Of a stretch of DNA of 64,000 nucleotides, positions 1 to 10,283 are shown piece by piece. Made by a program: the position numbers and the translations under genes. How positions within the stretch are numbered: position 1 is the first letter of the stretch; every line of letters begins with the position of its first letter. The stretch comes from Chondrus crispus. Its lineage: Eukaryota; Rhodophyta; Florideophyceae; Gigartinales; Gigartinaceae. Location of the stretch: the NCBI RefSeq assembly GCF_000350225.1, contig NW_005179343.1, positions 275,097-339,096 on the forward strand. The letters are read 5' to 3'. The notes beneath the pieces were generated by a model. It worked only from the letters and a program-made list of their open reading frames with translations. It was not told the origin of the DNA and made no database searches.

Positions 1-28
1 ATAGACCAAGGAACGCGCCGCGACCCGC

Positions 29-140
29 TGAGCATTTTCAGTTTTACACATGTCATGCCTGTGTTCGCCATCCGAAGTGTACGCGTACGCTTTGAATGAT
101 GAACGAGGTCCAGGTCATAAACGTGTTAAGTGAAAAAATG
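29..140. repeat. Diverged direct repeat, copy 1
   Basis: About 110 bases here match 1099-1200 in the same orientation at roughly 80 percent by eye. They share the run from ATTTTCAGTTTTACA through a central palindromic core to GGGTCCAGG-like sequence. The core palindrome is imperfect in this copy. The repeat probably belongs to an old unclassified transposable element. Confidence 0.6.
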
Positions 141-1098
141 GAGCATGCTGAGAATGTACTGTTGTCATAAGTGGCAGCGTATAGGAGCGAACGGGCGCAG
201 AGCATGTGATATGTGGCAAACGTGTAAGGGCGAAAGGGCGCATAGTACAGAGCAAGTAAGGACTAAGACAGAATTAAGGTCAGCACAGAGGCTAGACGGA
301 GGGTGATATGCACTCGAAGAACCCGACAGTAGTACAGTGGTGCTCCTCAATAATTCGCAGTTAAATAGTTCGTTTGGTCAATAGTTCGCCTTTCGAACCG
401 TGTCACGCCTTCTCAGATGTATACACGTGTACTCGTGTAGACCGTTGTGGTCTCGACCGTTGTTTGAGGGAGTGGAGGTTTTAGCAGAAAGGACAGGTCT
501 TATTGCGGCCAGCGAAGGGCTTCGTCGGTCAAAACGAGTCTTTTTCGAGACCTACCGAGAGCAGACATGGAATAGAACACGGCAGACAATCATTTCAGAG
601 CATTGTAATCAATAAATGGACATGTGCCAGAAAGGCAAGCATAATAGTTCGTTCTGGCAATAGTTCGTATCTGTGGGTCCTGGAACGGGGGCGAACTATT
701 GAGAGCTACCTACTTTATGGGGGAATGCAGAGAGAGGGGACGCGGAGAGAGGTCAGAGAGGGGAGTGCGCATTTTGGTGTTCAGAGAGAGGCGCACACAA
801 TTGACAAGCGGTTGATACCGTTGGACAATTGCGGAGAGATCCGGTAAGTTCGAAGAGAATGGCATACGGATAGGCCCATAAACAGTGAGAGAGAGAGAGA
901 AATCTCACTGGGAAGGGAAGAATCACTCGCAACAGCCTTTGTCAAAATCCTTTACAGTCCAGCTGTGCACCTTTGCTAGAAGGATGCAGACACTGAATAA
1001 ACAGGCAGAATCGGTTCCTGTGACATTTGTACAGTGCAACCGTGTACATGGGTTTCACGTGTACACGTCGGTAATCCAAACTCGTTTGCACGACCGGC

Positions 1099-1200
1099 TC
1101 GGTATTTTCAGTTTTACAAGTGTCATGCGTATGGTCCCCATCCAAAGTGTACGCGTACACTTTGGATGATGGCGGGGTCCAGGTTAAACACGTGTCAAGC
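1099..1200. repeat. Diverged direct repeat, copy 2
   Basis: This is the second copy of the repeat at 29-140. It contains the 30-bp perfect palindrome at 1139-1168. The spacing between copies is about 1.07 kb. They could be two LTRs or subterminal repeats of a dead element, but no target duplication was found. Confidence 0.6.
1139..1168. repeat. 30-bp perfect palindrome
   Basis: The left half CATCCAAAGTGTACG is followed directly by its exact reverse complement, with no spacer. The related copy near 69-98 has several mismatches. The function is unknown. It could be a dimer-binding site or simply a repeat-associated cruciform. Confidence 0.9.
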
Positions 1201-2294
1201 GCCAGCGCTCCCGGATTTTAATTTTTGGGCAAATTTGGTAACGCGTGACAGCGCATCAATCACGGAATGGGCGTTTATCTATGCAGAAAATATTTTGGCG
1301 AGAAAATTGTGCAAATTTGGGGTGATTTTGCCAAGGGTTCACGGCCGTACCTGGGCCCACACGCACGCGCGCACCCGTACTGTACACGTCAAGCGTCGTA
1401 GACGCTGCGTGCTGTACGGGTCGGATGGACACTGACAAGACGGCAGCGCGGGGCCTCCGTACTCTTCGGATGAGTATGTGCTGTGCCCTTGTGCCCCTTG
1501 TCGCCGAGGTGGAGGGGCACCAAGGAAGACGACTGCCGTGCGCCGCGCCCTCCCCGCGGACGGCGAAGGTCGCTAAGTATAAGGACATCTGCTGTGCGCT
1601 CACGCCCTCGCCGCCGACGGCGAGGAACGCGGAGGGGAAAAACGCACGCGAGCGACAACCGTGTGCGCAAGCCCTGCGAGAGAGACACACTGTACGCTTT
1701 CGCAGAGAGGTACGAAAAAGACTGGCCACTCCGACGCTCTCACTGATCTGAGCCGACAGTTTCGGAGTCATGTCGGTCGTACCCATCAACAGGGTAGCCC
1801 ACGGCAAGACGGCAGCGCGCACGCGATCCGAACCGCACTTCCAAGCAAACTCCCTCTCCCTTTGAATAATTGAGGGTGTACCGACGATCGAAGAATGGCC
1901 TAGAAAGGAGGCGCACCGGACTCGACGACGCTTAAGTCATGGAGAGCGGTAATGTCTGACAGAACGGACTGAGACGACAGCCGGCTGCGTACGGGCTCCT
2001 GAGAACCCCGACGGTATCCTGCATTCGAGCTCAAGCGAGGAGGCTCACCTCAACTTCCCTGGAAAGGGGTGCGAAGTTGGACCGACCACGGGGAGGGACC
2101 GAAACCCTTGACGACATGGGGCCTCAAGAGCAGTGAGAACTTGATGAGGGAGAAGACAAGAAGATACACAACCGACCGTGTGACGAACGCCGACCCCCGA
2201 CAGGTTCTACACCCGTGCAGACATGCCCTCCGTGCGATCAGGGATTTTAGAAGGCGAACAGCTCGGGCAAAGGGGAGAGGGTAACAGAGAGACC

Positions 2295-2965
2295 TGTAGT
2301 ATAACCCCTCTCGGCGCTTTAACTTAGATTAGATAAAGAATGAGATCAGATACTGTAGAGCCCGACGCTTTACAGTACCACCACGCGTGTCGACGTGTAC
2401 CCCACGGGTACGAAGGACACGCACATACATGGGCACATGTGTCTCACGCGTGAACGAAGCGCACGCATACATGGGTACTACGTGTACTGTCAGCCTCGAC
2501 GGCTGACAGTATTACATTACAGAACTGAGATACTGTAGTGTTATGATATATTACTTTGTATATTAAATACGGAGCGGACCGGTGCCGACGAAGGGGGACA
2601 AGCACGGACTGGTCCACGACCTTCCGCCTAGGTCCGACTTCCAACTTATTCTACACGAACGCTCCCGCTTAGCGCGCGTCTACACGGAACTAAACGGGTC
2701 GAGGACGCGCCCGCACGCGAGCGAGCCTAGATCCGCCTCCGCCAGTCAGCGCTGGTACGTTACCCAGCGTTGCTCCGGGTCGTCGAGGTGTAGATCGACC
2801 CGCGCGTGCGCGCTGTCGTGCAATACGGCCACGTGTGGCGAGCCGTAGGCATAGCGACGCGCGTCCGTACGCGTAAGGGACTTCGGGCGACCACCCGGTG
2901 GAGGACCGGAACCGGGATCCGAGCTCGGCTTGCGCGGTAGAAATGTAGCAAGGTAGTCAGCAATA
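2295..2965 (+). repeat. Diverged LTR related to E4 LTRs
   Basis: This block follows the 641-bp LTRs of E4 in order but is strongly diverged. It starts TGTAGTATAACC (E4: TGTAGCATAACC). It keeps an AT-rich TTAGATTAGAT stretch, the hairpin with CTGTCAGCC arms (2487-2511), a TATA-like TTAAATA near 2562, and GC-rich downstream sequence sharing ATCCGCCTCCGCC and GCTCCGGG. The 3' end is uncertain and no target duplication was identified. It may be a solo LTR or the 3' LTR of a lost element. The orientation is plus, judged by the E4 match. Confidence 0.65.
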
Positions 2966-3862
2966 AAAGGGGGTAGAATTAAGGGAAAAAAGAGCTAGCG
3001 AAACGGACAGCACAGTAGTTAACGTAGGTCTTGCGCGGGTGCATCGACGCGCGCGGGGAAGGCAGTTGGGATTCTAGGGGTGTAGATGGCTCGGTCGGTA
3101 TGGGCGAGCCAGTACAGGGTCGAGGCCACAACCTACAATCCAGAAACCAAGGAAAAAGACCCGAGGCTTCGTGCCTCTTTACTTGGAGTATCGGGTTGAC
3201 TATATGGTCCCCGTCGCCCTAATGGTGAGGCTAAATTATAGTAATAATTAGTATATACGGGTGCAGCCCCGAGGGGACCAGGTAAAGCCCCTATAGGCCC
3301 GAGGTGTTGCGGAGGGATTACACGTGTCCACTGGGAGGGTGGCAGAGAGGCAGGGGAGTCCACATGTACCCGTGGTACACGTTGATGGCCGTGCGCGCGA
3401 TTTTTGTGAGATAGGGACAGCTGTCCTCAGTCGGGTACAGTGCACTACAGATCCACCTTCTTAGAGAAACACGCGTCCCCGTGTGTGTGTAGGGGAGAAA
3501 TAATCCGATAAATGAGCCGGCTGCGCTGAGGTATCGACACAGAGAGGGCGTCTGTGGAGAGGCGAGCCAGCGAGTGACGAGAACCGGTCCAGTTGCCTAT
3601 TTCTTCGGCCAGCTTGAAGTCCCAGACCGGTCTGGTGCGGGAGCATACCAGAGATTCCCAACTTCCATTCTCCTTGTCCGTTCGTACCCCCTTTTTCCTT
3701 TCCCTTCGTACTACGTGGGCCGAGAGGGAAGCTCCCCCTCGAGGATTTGAACAGTACGCGGCGTCCGGCGAGTTGAGGGGGTCACTCTAAAGAGCGAACC
3801 ATCCTTCGGTGTGTCATCCTGAGTGAAAAACTATGACACACATGGCGGGGCGGCGCGGGGGT

Positions 3863-4225
3863 TTAGTTGTCGACCCCGACAATACCGAGGGTATACCAGA
3901 GTTGGAGGTTTGGTGTTGGGAGACGTTCGCGCCTACAGAACCGCAAGACGGTATTGTAGTCGATGTAGTTCCCCAGCTCCCAGGTGTCGGCCTCGGAAGT
4001 ATACCCATACCACCGGACGCGGAAAAGCGGCATTCTGTCCGTTCCCGGCCTATGTCCGGTGAGGGCCTCGACCAAATAGGTCTTGGGGATCTCGTCCGTC
4101 GGAGAGGGCTGTTTGTTCGTCTCCGAGGGCGTGCTTGGCGCGTGTTGAGGGGAGCTCTCAACAGCGAGTGACGGGGAAGGACGATGTCCCGGAGAAATAA
4201 GGAGAGGGTGACCGAAGGTACACAT
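3863..4225 (-). pseudogene. Gypsy chromodomain remnant
   Basis: A 120-residue minus-strand frame contains a chromodomain of the type at the C-terminus of Ty3/gypsy chromovirus integrases. An initial YLVEAL strand is followed by FRVRWYGY, then TWE and a C-terminal helix ending in RFCRRERL. The same FRVRWYGY-TWE arrangement occurs in E3 (near 22190) and, more loosely, in E4. No integrase or reverse transcriptase sequence is recognisable upstream on this strand (above 4225), so only the tail of a former pol gene survives. A chromodomain would direct integration to marked chromatin. As it stands this is a fossil. Confidence 0.75.
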
Positions 4226-5422
4226 AGACGCTAATTTCGTGACGTGCCCCCGGTGATTTCTTCTGTACCCGGCGGCGTCCCATTGAGGCGGCGAGTGAAC
4301 TCCGTGCTCACCGCTGGGTCAGCGTTCTCGGTCGCCCTACAGGAGGGGGTGGGTACAAGTGGGACAAGTCGGGTATAACCCGGGACATGTACTTTTTAAT
4401 TCAATTAAATATTTCGTCTGAAAAGAGCTCTCCTTGACAGACTTTCGGCTCAACGGTTCTCCATTGTAGCTGAACGGCTGCATGAAAGTAAAAGATAAAT
4501 ACATACAACGCTCGATGACAGTCTCCTTACAGTTCCCGCGAAGAACTGAGAACGATAATGCAAAAGTACAAGTGATACGGGTCACATAACATGGATATCA
4601 AAGCATAGTTGGCGGCAAAGCGAAACAGGACCGGAAAGAATCGAAAGAACGGAAGTCCATTCCGCGGGAAACAGTAAATGTAAGAATATAATACATATAA
4701 TAGTGGAGCATTCCGAAGCATAACGGCTCTGTCCCGTGATATTGGTACGTCATTGCCTCGCGATGACAAAGGCACAGCGGTATCAGAAGCGTCAAGAAGC
4801 TCGGCTCCGCGCTGCATTGAGTGCCCACAAACGAGGCCTGCCAGTCCGCAAAGCCGCCTGTAGTGCAATAATCGGCCGCACCGTGAGGGGGAGGAAAGAA
4901 AGGAATTGAGGCGTATGAAAAAGTGGGGCGATGACAAGTGAAAATTATTTCACTTTATTTTTTTAATTATTAATTTTAATTAGTTGCATATTAGTTATTT
5001 GGCATTAGATTAGATCTAGGATCTAGCGCCGAGAGCTACTGTAGTGGCTCCCGCGGGCGATATATACCTTAGCCCTCTGACCACCAAGTCAGTAAAGGTA
5101 ACCCGAGTTGCCGGAGTTAGATCTCGCATTCGTCGAAGACCGCTTCTGTTCACGAGACGCGCTTCCCTTCTGAGCTGCTAACGACATCCTCTATTGCTCG
5201 AGGTCCCATTTCTTTTCCTTATCCTTTTACCTTTTCTATCTCTACATCTATTTTTCCCTTAATTGTGTTAGTTCCATTGGAGTCGGTTGCGACCGATCCG
5301 GTCTAGGTGTTTTAGCCATCGGGCCACACGTTGTGTAGCGCTGCTACTGTTTCAAGTTCCGTAGGAAGGCTGTTGTAACGACGCCTCCGTCGAAGGTCTT
5401 ACTGGATAAGACAGAGTTGGTA
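4226..5422. other. Non-coding interval before E1
   Basis: No gene is recognised. It contains an AT-rich patch (about 4945-5000) and pyrimidine-rich tracts (about 5205-5260). A stretch at about 5309-5400 resembles 18208-18295 on the other side of E1 at roughly 65 percent by eye. Before E1 inserted, these two stretches lay close together. Confidence 0.45.
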
Positions 5423-5427
5423 CCACC
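5423..5427. repeat. E1 target-site duplication, left
   Basis: CCACC directly precedes the left LTR and is repeated directly after the right LTR (18170-18174). This shows that the two LTRs bound one insertion. Five bases is a usual size for gypsy and copia integrases. Confidence 0.9.
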
Positions 5428-5956
5428 TGTAATAATATGGATCCTTCCGGTTCGGTGTTAATCCGTCACGGAGGGGATGTCCACGGTAGCGGTAAATTAC
5501 AACGCCAGCAACCTCACTAGGAGGGTGGCTTGTGCGAGACCGAAACGGACGAAGGGAGATGCTACCCCTGAAGACGAGAGGTGAGTCCTAATTAGGAAGT
5601 TGGGGGCTAGCTCAGAGGGAATGGGGTAGCTGGTTTATTCTCCGGGAGGAAGGCAGTTCCTCTCTAGTACGTCTGCCTCCCTCAGGTCTCAAGCTACTGT
5701 ACGACTACTGTACAGTAGCTATCACAACTACTGTACGACTACTGTACAGTAGCTATCACAACTACTGTAAGAGACACCTCCCGTGTACACGTGTGTCACT
5801 GCGCCCCTGGCACCACGTGTACACGGACCTGTAAACTAGAACACGTGTGCTGTCACTGCAGCTTGCACGTGTTCACTACGCAACGTATGGTACCTGTAAA
5901 TTAGGCCACTCTAGCTACTGTAGAGCGTCCGAGAACGGAATTGTCATACTACTACA
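5428..5956 (-). repeat. E1 3' LTR (529 bp)
   Basis: On the plus strand it begins TGTAATAATATGG and ends ATACTACTACA, giving TG...CA ends on both strands. It differs from the other LTR by an extra tandem copy of a 34-bp unit (about 5692-5759) rich in CTACTGTAC and TACAGTAG words, plus roughly a dozen substitutions. Confidence 0.92.
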
Positions 5957-8590
5957 TTCCCCTCTTCTTGGAATGCGCCACGCCCTGGGGCGCACTGTGT
6001 ATCCATTAACACACGTGGCGATGTGGCCACGAGGCAGCTAAATTTCACTTACTTCCGAAACGCGTGTGCGCCCTCTGCGCGCGCAGTGCCACAAGAGTAG
6101 CATCCACGTGTAGCGCGTGCGCAATATTTTTGCAGATTTTCCGAATCGGTCTTTGCCAGCCTTTCGCGCACGGTGCCACTGCAGTAGCATCCACGTGTCG
6201 CCCGGGACCTATAATTTTCCCGGATTTTCCGAATCGGTCTTGGTACCCCCTGTGCGGGCGGCGGCACGCGCCGCAATTTGCGACGGTCGTGTGGCAACTG
6301 CGGCATACTGTACGCCTGGGCGCATACAGCGCGTGCAGCGGAGACGAGCTGAGGGAGACCCTTCGTCGGGAGGCGCGGTGGTGAGCGCATTTTTCCCAAT
6401 TGGGCCTTCCGAGTGCCACGGGCGGCGGCGCGGGCGCGGGCGGCGAGGCTGCAACGGCGGGCCGTGCACGGAGTGCAGTGCGGCGCGAGGGTGCGGGACG
6501 TGTTCATGGTCTCCCGCAATGGGGTTTGTCCGTCATCGGGGTTGCCTTCCTTCGTACTGTTCGGCCACGCCCGGTGCCTGCGCTCTCCCGTACAGGGTTT
6601 CTTCGAGCGGCAATCGTCGTCGCTGCGTCCATGATGGGTCGTTCGTGCGTTACTGATATCCATGTGGGGTCGGGACTTCGCTTTCGTTAGGCTAGTGACT
6701 GCCCGATCAGGTTTTTCCTTTGCCATAAAAATCGGCCTTTTTGCCAGTAAAACGTGCCTGGTTTTCTCGTCTTCGAGGCTTGTCCTTGTAAATTAACGAG
6801 CTCCCATTGGACATTCCCTAAAATCTTCGTGCCTCAAACCGCCTCCTTGAACCGCCACCAATTTCCTTTTGGGCGTTCCCATTGGGCATTACCATTTTTG
6901 GTCGATTTTTCACGTAACGTGCTCCACTCTGGTCTACCAGCTTGTCTCTGACGCGACCTTCGGAGGCAGAATTTGGAGCTTGTCGCCCTCCTTGGGGTGA
7001 CCGCTGCGTCAGCTTACTCGCATCCTTTCCCCTTCTGCTGCTCTAGTCTTCGGCGCCGTCCCGACCGGGTCTCAATTAGTTTTCCCAGAGGGGTCTTCTC
7101 TTGTCATGGGGACCTTCCCAACGTGGTCTCGATTGGGTTTTCCCTGGGGGCTCCGGCCGTGGGGACATGCAATCCCGGACGGGTCTTTCTCGGCCCTAAT
7201 TGTCCGTCTTGTCGGTCTTTCGCCGTTCTCCCGACAGGGTTTACAGGTATATCTCAAGCGGGTTGACTGGCCTATTTGGGCTCCTGCACAGTTCCGAATC
7301 TCACTTTAAAAATTCGGAAGCCTTACCCCTCTTCTTTGAGTGCGCCACGTCCTCGGGGTGGCCATTATGTTCGTGGCCCGCGCCCGTTAGCCTCCTTCAA
7401 GTGGCCGTTGTACGGACGTAACCGACGCCACGGGGCCATTGCGAAACTGGACCAAGCCGGCCCGGTGTGAACTCCCTTCGGGTCGCGATTAGGCGTCGGT
7501 TCGTCTCCGACGTCTCTGCACGGCGGCATTCGACCTCGCGGTACTCCTCCGAACTCGTACACACGGTCTATTCCCGTCAAGTCTTCCGTGCCCTTTCGGG
7601 AGTCCTCGCTGCTTCTGTCCTTTGAGGAAGGCCGGCACATTCCCGTGTGACAGAGGGGAGCAGGTGACCTCTCTCGCGTCCGCCCGTCCTGTGGTCGTGT
7701 CGCTTCTCCCGTCCTTTGCGTTATTCTCCTCCAGCGGACGACTCCCTCCCACGCAAGGATTGGGAGGCAGGCCCGCCGCCGAAGAGGCGTGGGCTACGGA
7801 GCAACGCCTTTCAGGCCGACAAGTGCGCACAGTACCTCCACGGACGTAATTCAGGGCGAAACCCACTGGGGCGCCCCTCCGCCGCCGGGACGAATTCCGC
7901 GAACGGTGGCTATAAATACGGACGCGACGGCCTCCCTACCGCCTACAAGTCCGCCGCTCTACCCCACGTCCTTCATCTCGGAACCCGCCTGGGACGACCG
8001 ACCCGGGCGGTACGGGAAATCGTCAGTTATACGAGCTCGCCCCTTTGGGGTTCCTCTCCCCCTTTTGACAGATTCCCACTTGACTGCCGTCCACCACCAG
8101 GGGTCGACCACTTATCCTTTTTAAAAGGACGTCGGTATTTTACCGAGACGGGTGGTACAGTCTACCAGGAGGACTACATACCCTGGGGGAACTGTAATAA
8201 AATCCCTTCCGGGTTTCTTCTGTCCTTTCGCAGGTAACGTTTCGGCAACCGCGACGCGTACGGGATTAGTTGACCGCCAACGACAGAGGTGCGGTCGCTT
8301 CTCCAACGCTCCGTCGACCCTGAAAGTTTCACCCGTTCGGGACTTAAGAATATTCCAAGTCCGGCCTCGTGCCCTGTTCTTTTTCGGGGTTTTCCTAAAC
8401 GTCCGTTGTGGTCTGTTCGCTTTTTTGGGCTTGTCCGATCTCGGAAACTTGGGAGTGAACTGCGGTTGGCGGGGCATACCCCCTATTATAAGGACCTTTT
8501 CGGACTGTCCTTTCCTAGGTTCCCTTTGCAGTTCGGTCTGTGCGGTCAAGCAGCCCTGCCCATAACGGACCAACTTTTGGTGGCGCCCCC
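5957..8590 (-). other. E1 internal 3' region, no gene recognised
   Basis: About 2.6 kb lies between the gag stop and the 3' LTR. The longest frames (for example 8121-8594 minus and 7716-8237 plus) show no retroviral motifs, cysteine knuckles or catalytic signatures. Structural or packaging sequence of a non-autonomous element is the simplest reading. Confidence 0.55.
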
Positions 8591-8654
8591 TCACTTGTAA
8601 CTTCGAGGGGGCGTGGGGCGTTGCCGTCCGCGATGAATTCGAGGCACACGAGGG

Positions 8655-8658
8655 GTAC
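8655..8658. repeat. E2 target-site duplication, left
   Basis: GTAC lies directly before the left LTR of E2 and again directly after the right LTR (14621-14624). The target is itself a palindrome. The duplication is 4 bp, not the 5 bp seen at E1, E4, C1 and C2. Confidence 0.85.
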
Positions 8659-9029
8659 TGTCACGTCTAACAGATGTGAGCGCCTTGACGGTAGACCCGG
8701 GAGCCAGACAGGCGACCCAGATTGGCGACAGCAGGCAGCTGTCTACAGTGACAAACAGCCACAACAGAAACAACACCGTTGACAGTACACAATTGATTTA
8801 CTTCTCGGTAGTTGGATGCCGGACCCCATTGGACCGTGGGCCCGGTGCCTTAAATAGACACCATCTACCAGTTACAGTATACGAACACTACAGTACCTTC
8901 TTGCATTTGCTATCAAATGCAAGCAAGAGGGCGGGCTAATAAATGCATATCATCATTATTTGAATAGTGCGCCATAATTCACACGGCGCTCTACTGACCC
9001 TTCCCATCCGTGGCCCTGCAGGTGCAACA
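8659..9029 (-). repeat. E2 3' LTR (371 bp)
   Basis: On the plus strand it runs from TGTCACGTCTAACAG to GCAGGTGCAACA. It is identical by eye to 14250-14620. It contains a TTAAATAG stretch and an inverted pair, TTGCATTTG...CAAATGCAA (about 8903-8924). Confidence 0.95.
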
Positions 9030-9086
9030 TTCGTGCCTTGTAGCCTCAGTCCGCCGCGCGGCTTCGCCCAACTCGCCGGTTTTCCT

Positions 9087-10283
9087 TTACGCACCACCCA
9101 GGTCCTCCGCGTCTGCCCTCTGCATCAGTCCTCCACCTTCACAGTTTGCCGACGTAGCCAACCTCCGGTAGCCCACCGCCTCGACCAAACGCGCGACCGC
9201 CTCCGTAGCCTCATCGCTCTCTTCCCCTGAGTCCTCAGCCTCCAGTTGCGTTGGCGACGTCCCGCTCCCTGTCGCGGCCCCCTCGCGGCTGTCGTACAGC
9301 TTGATGATGGTAGTGGGCAGGTCTGACTCTGGAGTCCAGCAGCTAGAGCGACTCCCACTGATACGAACTTTGAAATGACGCTCCATTTCCCCGTTCTCCT
9401 TGTTCCTTCGTACTTGCGTTGTGACGATGCGGTCCAGTGTCCGTAGGCTGTCAGGAAACACCCCGTCCTCGGGGTTGCCAGTCTCCACCACACCATCCGG
9501 AATCTTCCGCAAACGGTTCGCGTGGACTCGTACTACACTGTTCCCCACCTCAGCCTTCAATTCGTACCCGACGCGTCCCAGCCTAGACAGTACAGTGTAC
9601 GGACCGATCCACGGCTTGACAATCTTCTTGCCCTCCGCCTTCCTGACCTTGACCGACCACAACAGCACCCTGTCCCAAACCTGGTACTCCTCCGGGTTCA
9701 CTTTCTTGTCGAACTGCTTCTTCGCCCGGGCCCTGGACTTGTTGCCTTTCCCCAGCAGCTGCTGGTGTATCAGTGCCAGTCGTTTAGCGAGACTGTCCGG
9801 CTCATCCTCGAAGCAGGCCCGGTCGACTTCCCCCCATGCCTCGAAGGCTTCCACGCCGAACATAGCTTTGTAGGGCGTCATGCCGGTACCCGGGCATATG
9901 CCAGTATTGTATCGAAGGCATGCCAGAGCCATATGCTCATCCCAGTCCGCATCTCCAGTCGCCATGAAGCTGGCTAGGTCCCGAGTCAGCGTCCTGTTCC
10001 AGCGTTCAACTGTACCGTTTGCTTGAGGGTGCAGCGGGTATGTCTGAATTCGTCCGATTCCCAGCATACTGTAGAGCTCCTTGATTACATCGCTAACGAT
10101 GTTCGTTCCTCCATCTGACAACATCCCTTGCATCAGACCAAACACTGATATCCACTCCTCAATAAGCACCCTGGCTATGGTTTCAGCTTTCTCGTCCGGG
10201 ATTGCTTTCGCCCGTACGAACCGGGTGAACACATCAATTATAGCTAATACCTTGATGTTACCTTTCTTCGTCCGGGTGTAATT
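9087..10283 (-). pseudogene. pol: E2 integrase core and chromodomain-like tail
   Basis: This continues E2 pol in a different frame. It carries the retroviral integrase core: the strand region IKVLAIIDVFTRF, the second catalytic Asp in LSDGGTN, and the catalytic Glu in NGTVERWNRT. The first catalytic Asp (FDVQ) is encoded just upstream in the preceding frame, near 10293. A change of frame near 10279-10285 separates them. After the core come a GPF/Y-like segment (KPWIGPYTVLSRLG) and a degenerate chromodomain (FKVRISGS...CWTPESDL near 9310-9400), then an acidic tail. The shift is in the -1 sense. I see no strong slippery heptamer, so a one-base indel or assembly error is more likely than programming. 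Confidence 0.82.

Larger units (their letters stand above)
1..2294. other. Repeat-rich region without a recognisable gene
   Basis: I see no reading frame with recognisable protein features on either strand. The stretch contains many short palindromes built from TGTACA, CACGTG and ACGCGT, a diverged direct-repeat pair (29-140 and 1099-1200) and a 30-bp perfect palindrome (1139-1168). Purine-rich sequence at about 2265-2294 directly precedes a diverged LTR-like block, so the last few hundred bases may be the internal 3' end of an old plus-strand element. Confidence 0.5.

Noticed and set aside
1256-1822. Overlapping frames of 80-190 codons on both strands
   Set aside because: Arg/Pro/Ala-rich with no domain, and mutually overlapping in several frames; expected by chance in GC-rich repeats.
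6049-6726. Long frames on both strands in the E1 3' region
   Set aside because: No conserved motif, biased composition, and both strands equally open.
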